DNA of 64,000 nucleotides from Azonexaceae bacterium s22 (GCA_016617495.1 WYCU01000006.1:124001-188000), one strand, 5' to 3'; counted from the first letter of the stretch, positions 46,413 through 56,152 are shown. Program-made: numbers and translations. Notes: a model not told the origin generated them from the letters alone.

Positions 46413-48266
46413 TCAGCGGTCGAATTTTTTCTTCTTGAAACCGCCGCGGTCGCCGTCGAATTTGCGTTCGCCGCCGCCAAAACGACGTTCGCCATCGAAC
46501 TTGCGCTCGCCGCCGAAGCCGCCTCCGGGACGACCTTCGTCCGGGCGCAGGTTGATCGGCACGCCGCGGATACGTGTGCGCTTGAGGGCGTTGGCGGCTT
46601 CCTTGGGCATGCCGGCCGGGAGTTCGACGGTGCTCGATTCTTCATAGAGGCCGATGCGCCCGATGAAGCGGCTTTCGATGCCAGCTTCGTTGGCGATGGC
46701 ACCGACGATGTCGCGGACTTCGACGCCATGTTCCCGACCCACGTCGATGCGGTAGCGCACCATGTCGCCGGCCGGCGCCGGGCGCGGCGGACGGTCTTCG
46801 CGACGCGGGCGTTCGCCGCGGTCTTCAAAGCGCGGGCGTTCGCCACGCTCGCCATCGCGTTCGAAACGCGGTTTGCGTTCGCGGTCGCCGAATGAGGCCG
46901 GGCGACGGTCGCCCTTGTCGAAGGCGCGCGGCGGCGGGGGGTCTTCGCCGGCGATCTGCAAGGGCTTGCCTTCCTGGGCCATCATCGCCAGCGCGGCAGC
47001 GACTTCTTCAGCACTGACGTTTTGCTCTTCGGCAATCTGCGAAACGATGTTGGCGAAGAAATCGAGGCCTTCGGCATTGAGCACTTCGGCGACTTTTTCC
47101 TTGAAGTCGGCAACGCGCTTGTTGGTGACATCGGCCCGGCTGGGCAGGGTCAGCGGCGCAATCGGCTGGCGGGTGGCGCGCTCGATGGTGCGCAGCATGC
47201 GGATTTCACGCGGGGCGACGAAGAGGATGGCATTGCCGGTACGGCCCGCACGTCCGGTGCGGCCGATGCGGTGCACGTAGGCTTCGGTGTCGTAGGGGAT
47301 GTCGTAGTTGACGACGTGGCTGATGCGCGGCACGTCGATGCCGCGGGCGGCGACGTCGGTGGCGATGACGATATCCAGTGCGCCGGACTTCAGTTGTTCG
47401 ATGACGCGCTCGCGCATCTGCTGGTTGAGGTCGCCATTGAGCGCGGCGGCAGCATAGCCCCGGGCGTTGAGCTTGTCGGCGAGTTCGACGGTGGCCGTCT
47501 TGGTACGTACGAAGATGATCGCGGCATCGAAATCGTCTTCCACTTCCAGGATGCGGGTCAGCGCGTCGAGCTTGTGCAGGCCGGAAACCTGCCAGTACAC
47601 CTGACGGATGGCGGCGACGGTGGCCGTCGCGGCCTTGATTTTCACTTCACGCGGTTCGACCAGGTATTTCTGGGCCACGCGGCGGATCTGCTCGGGCATG
47701 GTGGCCGAGAAGAGCGCGGTCTGGTGTTGTTCCGGCGTGTGCTCAAGAATCCATTCCACGTCGTCGATGAAGCCCATACGCAGCATTTCGTCGGCTTCGT
47801 CGAGCACCAGGGTCTTGAGGCTGTCGAGGTTGAGCGTCTTGCGCTCCAGGTGATCCATGACGCGGCCCGGCGTGCCGACGATGACATGGGTGCCGCGAGC
47901 CAGTTGCTTCAACTGGATGGTGTAGCTCTGGCCGCCGTAGATCGGCAGGACGTGAAAGCCCGGCAGATTCTTGGCGTAGCTTTGCAGGGCCTCGGCCACC
48001 TGGATCGCGAGTTCGCGCGTCGGCGTCAGGATCAGGGCCTGCGGCTTGTTGAGCTTGATGTCGATGGTTTCCATCAAGGGCAGCGCGAAGGCCGCGGTCT
48101 TGCCGGTGCCGGTCTGGGCCATGCCGAGGATGTCGTGGCCATCGAGCAGGATGGGAATGCACTCGGCCTGGATGGGCGAGGGGGTTTCGTAACCGATTTC
48201 GGTCAGGGTCTTGAGCAATGACTCGCTCAGGCCGAGTTCGGCAAAAGTTTCGACGGATGTCGACAT
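46413..48266 (-). CDS. deaD: DEAD-box ATP-dependent RNA helicase (DeaD/CsdA)
   Basis: A 617-residue RNA helicase used in ribosome assembly and RNA decay at low temperature. Motifs in order: AQTGTGKTA, PTRELA, DEAD in LVLDEADEML, SAT, and HRIGRTGRAGR. The C-terminal part has a DbpA-type RNA-binding domain (RYRIDVGREHGVEVRDIVGAI) and an Arg/Gly/Phe-rich tail with repeated GGERKFDG units. Start at 48266 (MSTSVETF) follows AAAAGGAA. The 200-base gap 48267-48467 upstream holds its leader and no gene I can support. Confidence 0.93.
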   Translation of the reverse strand: MSTSVETFAELGLSESLLKTLTEIGYETPSPIQAECIPILLDGHDILGMAQTGTGKTAAFALPLMETIDIKLNKPQALILTPTRELAIQVAEALQSYAKNLPGFHVLPIYGGQSYTIQLKQLARGTHVIVGTPGRVMDHLERKTLNLDSLKTLVLDEADEMLRMGFIDDVEWILEHTPEQHQTALFSATMPEQIRRVAQKYLVEPREVKIKAATATVAAIRQVYWQVSGLHKLDALTRILEVEDDFDAAIIFVRTKTATVELADKLNARGYAAAALNGDLNQQMRERVIEQLKSGALDIVIATDVAARGIDVPRISHVVNYDIPYDTEAYVHRIGRTGRAGRTGNAILFVAPREIRMLRTIERATRQPIAPLTLPSRADVTNKRVADFKEKVAEVLNAEGLDFFANIVSQIAEEQNVSAEEVAAALAMMAQEGKPLQIAGEDPPPPRAFDKGDRRPASFGDRERKPRFERDGERGERPRFEDRGERPRREDRPPRPAPAGDMVRYRIDVGREHGVEVRDIVGAIANEAGIESRFIGRIGLYEESSTVELPAGMPKEAANALKRTRIRGVPINLRPDEGRPGGGFGGERKFDGERRFGGGERKFDGDRGGFKKKKFDR

Positions 48267-48467
48267 GATGCTGTTCCTTTTCTCGTTGCTTGCAGGCTTC
48301 CGGAGAAGCGGCAACGTTATCGCCCGCGTGGCGGGCGGCCTCTATGTGACCCCGACGCAGCCATGCCGGGGAGTAAATCAATGGGGTGAATCCTGCACAA
48401 GAACCTAAAAACCGGGGGCTGCTCGGGATGACTGCGGGCGATGCATCAACGCATTGAACTGATTATT

Positions 48468-49262
48468 CTACCTTTTTTCTGTCAATGCCGCCAGTTCGTC
48501 GGGCGTGAAGCCAGCCTGGAGCCGTGCGCGCTCATTCATCGGCGCCTGCGGCCACGGGGCGCGATAACGCTTGAGCAGCGCGCGATAAGTGCTTTCTGCT
48601 TCGAGTCCGCGCTCGGCGCACAAGGTGCGGAACCAGCGGTCGCCGAGGCCGACATGGCCGATTTCATCGCGCAGGATGATGTCGAGCAGGCGGGCGGAAG
48701 CCTCGTCACCGGCTTGTTCCAGCCGGCGCTGGATGGGCGGTGTGGCATCCAGACCGCGGGCTTCCAGCAGGCGCGGTACGAGGGCCATGCGGTCGAGCAC
48801 GTCGCCGGCCGTTTTTTCGGCCATTTCCCAAAGTCCGCCATGCGCCGGGAAATCGCCGTAATCGTGGCCAAGTTCGTTCAGGCGGCGACGCAACATCGTG
48901 AAATGTTCCGCCTCTTCCGCTGCCACCCCGATCCAGTCGGCGTAATAGGCTTGCGGCATGCCGCGAAACCGGGCGGCATGGTCGAGCGCCAGGTTGATCG
49001 CGGAAAATTCGATATGCACGATGGCGTGGAGCAATCGCGCACGGCCTTCGAGCGTGCCGACACTGCGCTGCGGCACATCCTTCGGGGCCACGAGTTCCGG
49101 GCGCGGTGGCCGGCCACCGACGAGTGCGACCGGTGTGTTATCCTGCCAGTCGAGCCGCCCTGCGGCCCAGTTTTCGGCGATTGTCGCGGTCAACGCCAAT
49201 TTTTGGTCGATTTCCGTGGCCGCCAGTGCGGTGGCAAGGGCGGGAAACAGGGCGGTACTCAT
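48468..49262 (-). CDS. DUF455 ferritin-like protein
   Basis: A 264-residue protein of the DUF455 family, a ferritin-like four-helix fold. Probable diiron ligands occur in HIEFSAINLALDHA, AAEEAEHFTML and RDEIGHVGLGDRWF, each with the ExxH pattern. The N terminus has residues LALTATIAENW encoded by a repeat copy. It overlaps the aldo/keto reductase gene upstream by four bases. The function of the family is unknown; an oxidase or hydroxylase role is possible. Confidence 0.82.
   Translation of the reverse strand: MSTALFPALATALAATEIDQKLALTATIAENWAAGRLDWQDNTPVALVGGRPPRPELVAPKDVPQRSVGTLEGRARLLHAIVHIEFSAINLALDHAARFRGMPQAYYADWIGVAAEEAEHFTMLRRRLNELGHDYGDFPAHGGLWEMAEKTAGDVLDRMALVPRLLEARGLDATPPIQRRLEQAGDEASARLLDIILRDEIGHVGLGDRWFRTLCAERGLEAESTYRALLKRYRAPWPQAPMNERARLQAGFTPDELAALTEKR
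49180..49205 (+). repeat. Dispersed repeat, diverged copy in the DUF455 gene
   Basis: Core ATTGTCGCGGTCAAC with one mismatch, followed by a T-tract instead of the usual A-tracts. It is read as LTATIAEN on the minus strand. Confidence 0.5.
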
Positions 49263-50308
49263 GGTGCGGGGTTGGTGTATTTGAGGTGAAGGGCGTCGAT
49301 TTCGGCGAGCAGCGCGTCTGAAATGGGCGTGCGCGTGGCCGCGAGCGTTTCTTCGAGCTGGGCCAGCGAGGCAGCGCCGATGATGGTGCTGGAGACAAAC
49401 CAGCGCGAACGCACGAAGCCCAGCGCGAGCTGGGTCGGTGTCAGACCGTGCGCACGGGCCAAGGCGGCGTAGGCGGCGACGGCCGGGGCGACATTCGGTT
49501 TGGTGTAGCGTTGGCCAAATGCCGGCCACCGGGTCAGGCGGCCTGTGGCGGCGGGATCGGCGAGGTATTTGCCGGTGAGGTGGCCGAAAGCGAGCGGCGA
49601 GTAAGCCAGCAGGCCGACTTGTTCGCGGAAACAGACTTCGGCCAGACCGGTCTCGAAGGTCCGGTTGAGCAGGCTGTAGGCGTTTTGCGTGCACGCGACG
49701 CGGGGCAAGCCGAGTTCATCCGCGAGGCGCAGGAATTGCATCATGCCCCAGGGGTGCTCGTTGGAAAGCCCGATTGCACGGACTTTGCCCTCGCGGACCA
49801 GTTCGCCAAGCGCTTCCAGTTGCTCGCGAATCGGCGTGCAGTCGCGTTCCTTGGCCGGATCGAACTGCCACTGGCCGAACATGGCCTGATTGCGTTCCGG
49901 CCAATGCAGTTGGTAAAGATCGATGTAGTCCGTTTGCAGGCGCCGGAGCGAACCCTCGATGGCGGTGCGGATGTTGGCCCGATCCATGGCCAGCGGACCG
50001 CCGCGAATCCAGTCGAGATTGCGTGACGGTCCGGCGACTTTGGTGGCCACGAGAATCCGGTCGCGTGGCTGGCGCTTCAGCCAATGACCGACGATGGTTT
50101 CGGAGGCGCCACAGGTTTCGGCACGTGGCGGCACGGCATACATTTCGGCCGTGTCGATGAAATTGACGCCGGCCGCCAGCGCGTAGTCGAGTTGCGCATG
50201 GGCGTCCTGCGGGTCGGTCTGTTCGCCGAAGGTCATGGTGCCGAGGCAAACATCCGGGACGACGAGCGGGCTGCGGCCCAGCGGGCGCGGATTGAAGGTG
50301 ACGGTCAT
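49259..50308 (-). CDS. Aldo/keto reductase (Tas-like)
   Basis: A 349-residue NADPH-dependent oxidoreductase with an (alpha/beta)8 barrel. The catalytic segment NFIDTAEMYAVPP gives Asp and Tyr; the Lys is in ILVATKVAGP and the His in YQLHWPER. The long loop PERNQAMFGQW is characteristic of Tas and YghZ-like members. Cofactor-binding residues near the end (FVRSRWFVSSTIIGAASLAQ) are present. The substrate is unknown. It heads a two-gene run with DUF455. Confidence 0.9.
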   Translation of the reverse strand: MTVTFNPRPLGRSPLVVPDVCLGTMTFGEQTDPQDAHAQLDYALAAGVNFIDTAEMYAVPPRAETCGASETIVGHWLKRQPRDRILVATKVAGPSRNLDWIRGGPLAMDRANIRTAIEGSLRRLQTDYIDLYQLHWPERNQAMFGQWQFDPAKERDCTPIREQLEALGELVREGKVRAIGLSNEHPWGMMQFLRLADELGLPRVACTQNAYSLLNRTFETGLAEVCFREQVGLLAYSPLAFGHLTGKYLADPAATGRLTRWPAFGQRYTKPNVAPAVAAYAALARAHGLTPTQLALGFVRSRWFVSSTIIGAASLAQLEETLAATRTPISDALLAEIDALHLKYTNPAP

Positions 50309-50324
50309 GGGTTCTCCTTCGCGG

Positions 50325-50681
50325 TCAGGGTTGGGCGCAAAGCACGCCGTAAATCAGGATATGGCGTTCGAGGCGGTCATCGTAGCCGGCCGGGACGATG
50401 GCCAGGTTGTGGGCCTCGGGGCCAAGACCATGGTGGACAGCCCAGCGGGTTGCCGCTGCGTGGGCTTCGACAAAGCTGGGGAAAAGGGCGTCGAGCGCTG
50501 TCGAGCGGACCGGCAGGAGTTCGCCACTCTGCCGGTCGAGCAAGCGGTCGGTATCCAGCATCTGGACCGCATAACCGCGTGCCTGGCGAGGCAGCGGTAG
50601 GCGCGAAAGATCAAACGGATCGCCGAAAGCGTCGTCGGGAAAATCGGGTGGTGCGGCTGTGTCGTTGGGGGCGATAAGCAT
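50325..50681 (-). CDS. Hypothetical protein, 118 residues
   Basis: A small acidic cytoplasmic protein with no recognised family. The N-terminal third is Pro/Asp-rich, then YAVQMLDTDRLLDRQSGELLP and a helical SFVEAHAAATRWAVHHGL, ending ERHILIYGVLCAQP. It lies 16 bases upstream of the aldo/keto reductase gene on the same strand and may share its promoter. GC content and codon use look like its neighbours. Confidence 0.6.
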   Translation of the reverse strand: MLIAPNDTAAPPDFPDDAFGDPFDLSRLPLPRQARGYAVQMLDTDRLLDRQSGELLPVRSTALDALFPSFVEAHAAATRWAVHHGLGPEAHNLAIVPAGYDDRLERHILIYGVLCAQP

Positions 50682-50762
50682 CCCTGAATTCTAATCTCAA
50701 GGCCTTGCGGCAGTGCGGCATGCTAGAATCGCGGACTGTAAAAATAACTTCATGGAACGGTC

Positions 50763-51401
50763 ATGTTCGGACGTTTGATGCCCAGGGAGGGCAAGTATTT
50801 CGATCTGTTCAATACCCATGCAGCGCTCATCGTGCAGGGTGGGGAAGCGTTGGCATCACTGGTCAAGGCACTGGTGGAGTCGCCGGAAAGTGTTTCTCGG
50901 CATACGGACAATATCGACGCGATCGAGCGCAAAGCGGATTCCGTCACTCACGATACGCTTTCACAATTGCATACTTCCTTCATCACGCCGTTCGATCGTG
51001 ATGAAATCCACCAGCTGATCAGTGGCATGGACGATATCCTGGACATCATCCAGGATGTGGCTGAGTCAATTACCCTGTACGACATCCACAGCGTGCCCGC
51101 CGATGCGCTGGCGCTGGCGAATGTGACCGAACAATGCTGTGCGCGGGTTCAAAAGTTGGTGAATCTGCTGCACAGCATGGAAAACGCCCCGGCCATCCTC
51201 AAGCTGTGCCACGAAATCGACGAACTGGAATCGGACGCGGATCGCAAGCTGCGCGAAGCGATGTCCAAAGTCTTCCGCGAAGAACCCGATGTCCGTCAGG
51301 TCATCAAGCTCAAGGAAATGTACGAACTGCTCGAATCGGTTACCGACCGCTGCAAGGATGTGGCGGGCACCGTCGAGGCAATCGTCCTCGAAAACTCCTG
51401 A
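50763..51401 (+). CDS. DUF47 family phosphate transport regulator (PitA accessory)
   Basis: A 212-residue all-helical PhoU-like protein. It starts MFGRLMPREGKYFDLFN, the DUF47 opening, with HTDNIDAIERKADSVTHDT and RDEIHQLISGMDDILDIIQD as PhoU-like helices and metal-binding acidic residues. It lies 15 bases upstream of the pit gene. DUF47 proteins act with Pit transporters to tune phosphate uptake. Confidence 0.92.
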   Translation: MFGRLMPREGKYFDLFNTHAALIVQGGEALASLVKALVESPESVSRHTDNIDAIERKADSVTHDTLSQLHTSFITPFDRDEIHQLISGMDDILDIIQDVAESITLYDIHSVPADALALANVTEQCCARVQKLVNLLHSMENAPAILKLCHEIDELESDADRKLREAMSKVFREEPDVRQVIKLKEMYELLESVTDRCKDVAGTVEAIVLENS

Positions 51402-51416
51402 TCCGGGCGGCCTGCC

Positions 51417-52427
51417 ATGGAAACACTGAACATGAGCCTCTGGGTGGTCATTACCCTGGTGGCGGTCGCTTTGCTGTTCGATTTCATGAACGGCTTCCAC
51501 GATGCGGCGAACTCGATTGCCACCATCGTTTCGACGCGGGTGCTCAAGCCTTTTCAGGCGGTTGTCTGGGCTGCGGCTTTCAACTTTCTCGCTTATTTCA
51601 TCTTCCACCTGACTGTCGCCAAGACCATCGGCAAGGGGACCATTGATCCGGGCATCGTCGATTATTACATCGTGTTCGGTGCGCTGGTCGGGGCCATCCT
51701 GTGGAACATCATCACCTGGTACTACGGCATTCCATCCTCGTCATCCCATGCCTTGATCGGCGGTCTGGTGGGGGCGGCCCTGGCCAAGGTGGGCTTTAGC
51801 GGCCTGATACTGGCCGGGGTGCTGAAAATTATCGCTTTCATTTTCATTGCACCGCTGCTCGGCTTTGTCATAGGCGGCACCTTGATGGTGATCGTTTCGT
51901 GGATCTGCCGCAATATGCCGCCACGCAAGGTGGACAAGTATTTTCGGCGCTTCCAGTTGTTGTCCGCGGCAGCCTATAGCCTGGGCCATGGCGGTAACGA
52001 TGCGCAGAAGACGGTAGGGATCATCTGGATGTTGTTGATTGCCGCCGGGATTTCCACAACCACGGATTTGGCGCCGCCGGGATGGGTGGTACTCGCTTGC
52101 TATTCGGCCATGGGCCTGGGCACGATGTTCGGTGGCTGGCGTATCGTCAAGACCATGGGCAACCGTATCACCAAGCTCAATCAGGCGCGTGGCTTTTCTG
52201 CCAACAGCGGCGGTGCCATCACGCTCTTCCTGGCAACCTCCCTCGGCATTCCGGTATCGACCACGCATACGATTACCGGCGCCATTGCTGGCGTGGGTTC
52301 GACGCGCGGTGCGCGCCGGGTTCGCTGGGGTGTGGCCCGCGGCATTGTCTGGGCATGGATTCTGACGATTCCCTGCAGTGCGGCGATGGCAGCCATTGCC
52401 TGGTATATCGGGCAACTCGTTCTCTGA
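51417..52427 (+). CDS. pit: Low-affinity inorganic phosphate transporter, Pit family
   Basis: A 336-residue inner-membrane symporter with about ten helices. The two Pit signature repeats are clear: GFHDAANSIATIVSTR near the N terminus and LGHGGNDAQKTVGII in the second half, with the SSSHALIGGLVGAAL and VSTTHTITGAIAGVG segments. It probably carries neutral metal phosphate with protons. It forms an operon with the DUF47 gene and perhaps with the small gene that follows. Confidence 0.94.
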   Translation: METLNMSLWVVITLVAVALLFDFMNGFHDAANSIATIVSTRVLKPFQAVVWAAAFNFLAYFIFHLTVAKTIGKGTIDPGIVDYYIVFGALVGAILWNIITWYYGIPSSSSHALIGGLVGAALAKVGFSGLILAGVLKIIAFIFIAPLLGFVIGGTLMVIVSWICRNMPPRKVDKYFRRFQLLSAAAYSLGHGGNDAQKTVGIIWMLLIAAGISTTTDLAPPGWVVLACYSAMGLGTMFGGWRIVKTMGNRITKLNQARGFSANSGGAITLFLATSLGIPVSTTHTITGAIAGVGSTRGARRVRWGVARGIVWAWILTIPCSAAMAAIAWYIGQLVL

Positions 52428-52428
52428 G

Positions 52429-52572
52429 TTGAAGTTTTTCCAGTATTTGATACTGCTTGCACTGCTGGGCGTTCTCGTCTGGCAGTTGCCCATCCTCTGG
52501 GAACTGGCCCTGGCAGGCGCCATTGGCGGCGCCTACTGGATATTTTTCCGCGAGCCCAAATCGCCTGACTGA
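52429..52572 (+). CDS. Small hypothetical membrane protein, 47 residues
   Basis: The frame after pit reads a short protein of two hydrophobic segments (YLILLALLGVLVWQLPILW and LALAGAIGGAYWIFF) ending REPKSPD. A TTG at 52429, one base after the pit stop, is the likely start. The pit stop region would couple translation. I do not recognise the family; the start is uncertain. Confidence 0.5.
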   Translation: MKFFQYLILLALLGVLVWQLPILWELALAGAIGGAYWIFFREPKSPD

Positions 52573-52605
52573 GGCTGTTTTTTCAGCGCCTTCCGGAAAA
52601 CCCGT

Positions 52606-52827
52606 TCAGGCCGGGATATCGGGCACCAGCATCTGTTCGAGCAGCAAAATCCTGTCCTTCAAGGCCAGCTTGCGCTTTTTCAGTCGGCGCATCAGCAGGT
52701 CGTCATTGGGCGGGAATTCGATGAGGTGAGCGATGACCTGATCGAGGTCACGGTGCTCGACCTGCAATTCGTGCAGGCGTTGGCGAATGTCCGCAATTTC
52801 CTCTTCGGTCAGCGGCTGGTTGGACAT
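52606..52827 (-). CDS. DUF465 (YdcH-like) protein
   Basis: A 73-residue helical-hairpin protein. EIADIRQRLHELQVEHRDLD and MRRLKKRKLALKDRILLLEQ are the two helices of the DUF465/YdcH family. It is convergent with the pit run. The function is unknown; members are small cytoplasmic coiled coils. Confidence 0.82.
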   Translation of the reverse strand: MSNQPLTEEEIADIRQRLHELQVEHRDLDQVIAHLIEFPPNDDLLMRRLKKRKLALKDRILLLEQMLVPDIPA

Positions 52828-52894
52828 GGACTTTCCTTGCGGCCCGGGTTGTTATTGCTAGAATAACCCGAACCGTTTTCGGGAGGAGAGAGAA

Positions 52895-53203
52895 ATGCAA
52901 CATCACGTCATCGTTACGTTTGGCCGCGACCAGGAATTTGAATACAAGATCAACGGCGGCGGCAGCGCGGAAGAGGCGCGCTTGTGGTTTGAACGCGAAT
53001 TTGTGGCGCTGGAATGCGACGTGGCCACGCCTACCGGCAAGATCCTGGCGGTCGACCGCATCTTGAGCGTCGCCAAGTACGCCGGGGCATCCCGTTTCAA
53101 TAGCCAGCCGGCCTGGGCCGAGCAGTTTGCTCGCCACACCGGCGCCTTGCTCGGGCGCGATCTGATTCGCGTCGACGTCGAGAATTACAGCATCGGGTAT
53201 TGA
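52895..53203 (+). CDS. Hypothetical protein, 102 residues, coupled to greB
   Basis: A small soluble protein that starts MQHHVIVTFGRDQEFEYKI and contains AEEARLWFEREFVALECD and a C-terminal GRDLIRVDVENYSIGY. I do not recognise the family. GGGAGGAGAGAGAA precedes the ATG, a strong ribosome binding site. Its TGA overlaps the greB ATG (TGATG), so the two are translated together. Confidence 0.65.
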   Translation: MQHHVIVTFGRDQEFEYKINGGGSAEEARLWFEREFVALECDVATPTGKILAVDRILSVAKYAGASRFNSQPAWAEQFARHTGALLGRDLIRVDVENYSIGY

Positions 53204-53760
53204 TGAACAAGGCGTTTGTTCGGGAGAGCGATGGCGACGAGGACGAAGAACTCCAGCCTGCGCTGAAACTGCCTGCCGGCACCAAGAATTACATCACGCC
53301 GGGGGGGCATGCCCGCCTCAAGAGCGAACTGGAGCATCTGGTCAAGCGCGAGCGGCCGCATGTTGTCGAGGTCGTGGCCTGGGCGGCCTCCAATGGCGAC
53401 CGTTCGGAAAACGGCGATTACATTTATGGCAAACGCCGTTTGCGCGAGATTGATCGGCGTATCCGCTTTCTGACCAAGCGTCTGGATATTGCCGAAGTGG
53501 TCGATCCCTTGCGGCAGGGCGATAACGACCAGGTCTTTTTTGGCGCCCGGGTGACGGTGGCGGATGCGGATGGCCAGGAAAATACCTACACCATTGTTGG
53601 CGTCGATGAGGCCGATGTCAGCCGTGGGCGGATCAGCTGGATTTCGCCCCTTGCGCGGGCCTTGCTCAAGGCTCGGGAAGGGGATACGGTACGTTTCCAG
53701 AGTCCGGTGGGTTTGCGCGAAATCGACATTATCGAAGTGTTATACGAACAGATCGATTGA
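53203..53760 (+). CDS. greB: Transcription elongation factor GreB
   Basis: A 185-residue factor that binds the RNA polymerase secondary channel and stimulates cleavage of backtracked RNA. The N-terminal coiled coil holds the acidic tip GDRSENGDYIYGKRRLREIDRRI with family Asp/Glu residues, and the C-terminal FKBP-like domain ends RFQSPVGLREIDIIEVLYEQ. A 30-residue acidic extension precedes the usual start at KNYITPGGHARL. ATG 53203 is used rather than TTG 53200. Confidence 0.92.
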   Translation: MNKAFVRESDGDEDEELQPALKLPAGTKNYITPGGHARLKSELEHLVKRERPHVVEVVAWAASNGDRSENGDYIYGKRRLREIDRRIRFLTKRLDIAEVVDPLRQGDNDQVFFGARVTVADADGQENTYTIVGVDEADVSRGRISWISPLARALLKAREGDTVRFQSPVGLREIDIIEVLYEQID

Positions 53761-53820
53761 TGGCGTGGGCTGTCATCCTTTGTCGTCAGCCCGCGTTATT
53801 CTGATTTTCGAGGAGAACTC

Positions 53821-54084
53821 ATGAAGAAACTCGTGCTGTTGCTGGGGCTGGCGGCCCCGTTGTTTGCCAGCGCTGCCGATGTCAATGTGAACGTCGGTGT
53901 CGGCATTGGGGCGCCCGCCGTGGTTGCGCCTGCGCCGGTCTACAAATATGGCGACCGGGATCGCCGCGGCTGGTACTGGGATGGCGGCACGTGGCGCGAT
54001 CCCGTTTGGTGGGAAAAGAATCAGGGGCGGGGTCGTGGCAATGGCGGTTGTCCGCCGGGCCAGGCCAAGAAAGGGAACTGCTGA
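53821..54084 (+). CDS. Small exported protein, Gly/Val-rich with basic tail
   Basis: An 87-residue protein with a signal peptide ending LFASAADV and a mature part of Val/Asn/Gly repeats (VNVNVGVGIG), a Pro/Ala stretch and a Trp/Arg-rich centre (RRGWYWDGGTW). It ends with CPPGQAKKGNC, whose two cysteines may form a disulfide. CGAGGAGAACTC precedes the ATG. No function is known to me; it resembles small YXWGR-type periplasmic proteins. A terminator follows. Confidence 0.7.
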   Translation: MKKLVLLLGLAAPLFASAADVNVNVGVGIGAPAVVAPAPVYKYGDRDRRGWYWDGGTWRDPVWWEKNQGRGRGNGGCPPGQAKKGNC

Positions 54085-54101
54085 GTTTCCCGGATGCCTT
54101 G

Positions 54102-54129
54102 AAAAAGCGCGGCTTTGGCCGCGTTTTTT
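54102..54129 (+). terminator. Terminator after the small exported protein gene
   Basis: CGCGGC (54108-54113) pairs with GCCGCG (54118-54123) around four bases, and AAAAA before can pair with the TTTTTT after. A repeat copy begins one base later. Confidence 0.8.
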
Positions 54130-54130
54130 A

Positions 54131-54155
54131 TTTGTCGCGGTCGACCGTAAAAAAG
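54131..54155 (+). repeat. Dispersed uptake-type repeat between a terminator and htpG
   Basis: TTTGTCGCGGTCGAC followed by CGT and a six-base A-tract, then GGC. The second tract is poor. It is intergenic, directly after a terminator. Confidence 0.75.
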
Positions 54156-54219
54156 GCTTGAAATTCATCGGGACGTCCCCATCTCACGTCCCACCGTTTG
54201 ATTTTCTGGAGTTTCAAGC

Positions 54220-56136
54220 ATGTCCGAAAGCGTGACCGAGAACCGCGAAACCCTCGGCTTCCAGACGGAAGTCAAGCAACTGCTGCACTTGATGATTCAC
54301 TCCTTGTACAGCAACAAGGAGATTTTCCTGCGCGAGCTGGTGTCGAATGCGTCCGACGCCTGCGACAAGCTGCGTTTCGAAGCCCTCAACAACAACGCCC
54401 TCTATGGCGACGATGGCGAACTGAAGATTCGCATCGCCTTCGACAAGGCGGCGCGCACCATTACCATTTCCGATAACGGCATCGGTTTGTCCCGCGAAGA
54501 AGCCATCGCGCATCTGGGCACCATCGCCAAGTCCGGTACCAAGGAATTCTTCTCCGCACTCACCGGCGACCAGGCCAAGGATGCCCACCTGATCGGGCAA
54601 TTCGGCGTTGGCTTTTATTCCTCCTTCATTGTCGCTGACAAGGTTACGGTGATTTCCCGTCGCGCCGGTCTGGAGGCCGGGCAGGCGGTCAAGTGGGAAT
54701 CGGCCGGTGAAGGCGATTACACCGTCGAGATGGTCGAGAAAGCCGGACGCGGCACCGATGTCGTGCTGCATCTGCGCGAAGGCGAGGACGATTTCCTCAG
54801 CGGCTGGAAGCTCAAATCCATCATCCGAAAATACTCCGACCACATCACCCTGCCCATCGTGATGAAGAAGGAAGAGTGGAAGGAAGACGCGCAGGTCGTC
54901 ACCGACGAGGACGAAACCGTCAACCAGGCCAATGCCCTGTGGGCGCGCAGCAAGTCGGATATCACCGATGAGCAGTACAAGGAGTTCTACAAGCACGTCG
55001 GCCACGATTTCGAAGACCCGCTATGCTGGACCCACGCCCGTGTCGAAGGCAAGCAGGAATACACACAGCTGCTTTACGTCCCGGCGCGTGCACCGTTCGA
55101 CCTCTGGGACCGCAATGCGCGCCATGGTGTCAAACTTTATGTGCGCCGCGTCTTCATCATGGACGACGCCGAGAAGCTGATGCCGCTCTACCTTCGCTTC
55201 GTGCGCGGGGTGGTCGATTCCAACGACCTGCCGCTCAACGTCTCGCGTGAAATCCTGCAGGAATCGAAAGACATCGACGCCATCCGCAGCGGTTGTACGC
55301 GCAAGGTGCTGGCGATGCTCGAAAGCCTGGCCAACAGCGACGATGCCGCCGAAAAGGAAAAATATGCCCAGTTCTGGGAAGCCTTCGGCGCCGTGCTCAA
55401 GGAAGGCGTCGGCGAAGACCACGCCAACAAGGACAAGATTGCCGGCTTGCTGCGCTTTGCCTCGACGCATGGCGACGGCGACAAGCAGATCGTCTCCCTT
55501 GCCGACTACATCGGTCGCATGAAGGAAGGCCAGGAAAAGATCTACTACGTCACCGCCGACAGCTTCAACGCGGCCAAGAACAGCCCGCACCTCGAAATCT
55601 TCAAGAAGAAGGGCATCGAAGTGCTGCTCCTCTCCGACCGCGTGGACGAATGGGTGGTCGGGCATCTGACCGAATTCGAAGGCAAGCCACTGCAATCCGT
55701 CGCCAAGGGCGGCCTGGATCTCGGCAAGCTGGAAGACGAGGAAGAAAAGAAGGAGGCCGAAAAGGCCGCAGACGAATACAAGGAACTCATCGAGAAGGTC
55801 AAGAGCGCGCTCGGCGAGCGCGTCAAGGATGTGCGCATCACTCACCGCCTGACCGATTCCCCGGCCTGTCTCGTGGCTGACGAATACGATCCTTCCGGCA
55901 ATCTGGCGCGTCTGATGAAGGCCGCCGGGCAGCCGATGCCGTCGACCAAGCCCATCCTCGAAGTCAATCCGCAGCACCCTGCGGTGATGCGCCTCAAGTA
56001 CGAGGAAAGCCGCTTCGACGATTGGGCTGCGCTGCTCTTCGAGCAGGCCACCCTGGCCGAAGGCGGGCAACTCGACGACCCGGCGGGCTTCGTCCGCCGC
56101 ATCAACGACCTGATGCTGGCGCTTTCCGCAAAATAA
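54220..56136 (+). CDS. htpG: Chaperone HtpG (Hsp90)
   Basis: A 638-residue ATP-dependent chaperone. The GHKL ATPase domain shows [10 protein letters not shown] (about 43-52), [18 protein letters not shown] and [11 protein letters not shown]; the middle domain has the catalytic Arg region [16 protein letters not shown], and the C-terminal dimer domain ends in [10 protein letters not shown]. It has the usual bacterial length. CTGGAG lies near the ATG. A repeat copy and a strong terminator follow. Confidence 0.96.
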   Translation: MSESVTENRETLGFQTEVKQLLHLMIHSLYSNKEIFLRELVSNASDACDKLRFEALNNNALYGDDGELKIRIAFDKAARTITISDNGIGLSREEAIAHLGTIAKSGTKEFFSALTGDQAKDAHLIGQFGVGFYSSFIVADKVTVISRRAGLEAGQAVKWESAGEGDYTVEMVEKAGRGTDVVLHLREGEDDFLSGWKLKSIIRKYSDHITLPIVMKKEEWKEDAQVVTDEDETVNQANALWARSKSDITDEQYKEFYKHVGHDFEDPLCWTHARVEGKQEYTQLLYVPARAPFDLWDRNARHGVKLYVRRVFIMDDAEKLMPLYLRFVRGVVDSNDLPLNVSREILQESKDIDAIRSGCTRKVLAMLESLANSDDAAEKEKYAQFWEAFGAVLKEGVGEDHANKDKIAGLLRFASTHGDGDKQIVSLADYIGRMKEGQEKIYYVTADSFNAAKNSPHLEIFKKKGIEVLLLSDRVDEWVVGHLTEFEGKPLQSVAKGGLDLGKLEDEEEKKEAEKAADEYKELIEKVKSALGERVKDVRITHRLTDSPACLVADEYDPSGNLARLMKAAGQPMPSTKPILEVNPQHPAVMRLKYEESRFDDWAALLFEQATLAEGGQLDDPAGFVRRINDLMLALSAK

Positions 56137-56152
56137 GGCACGGTTCAGCCCA

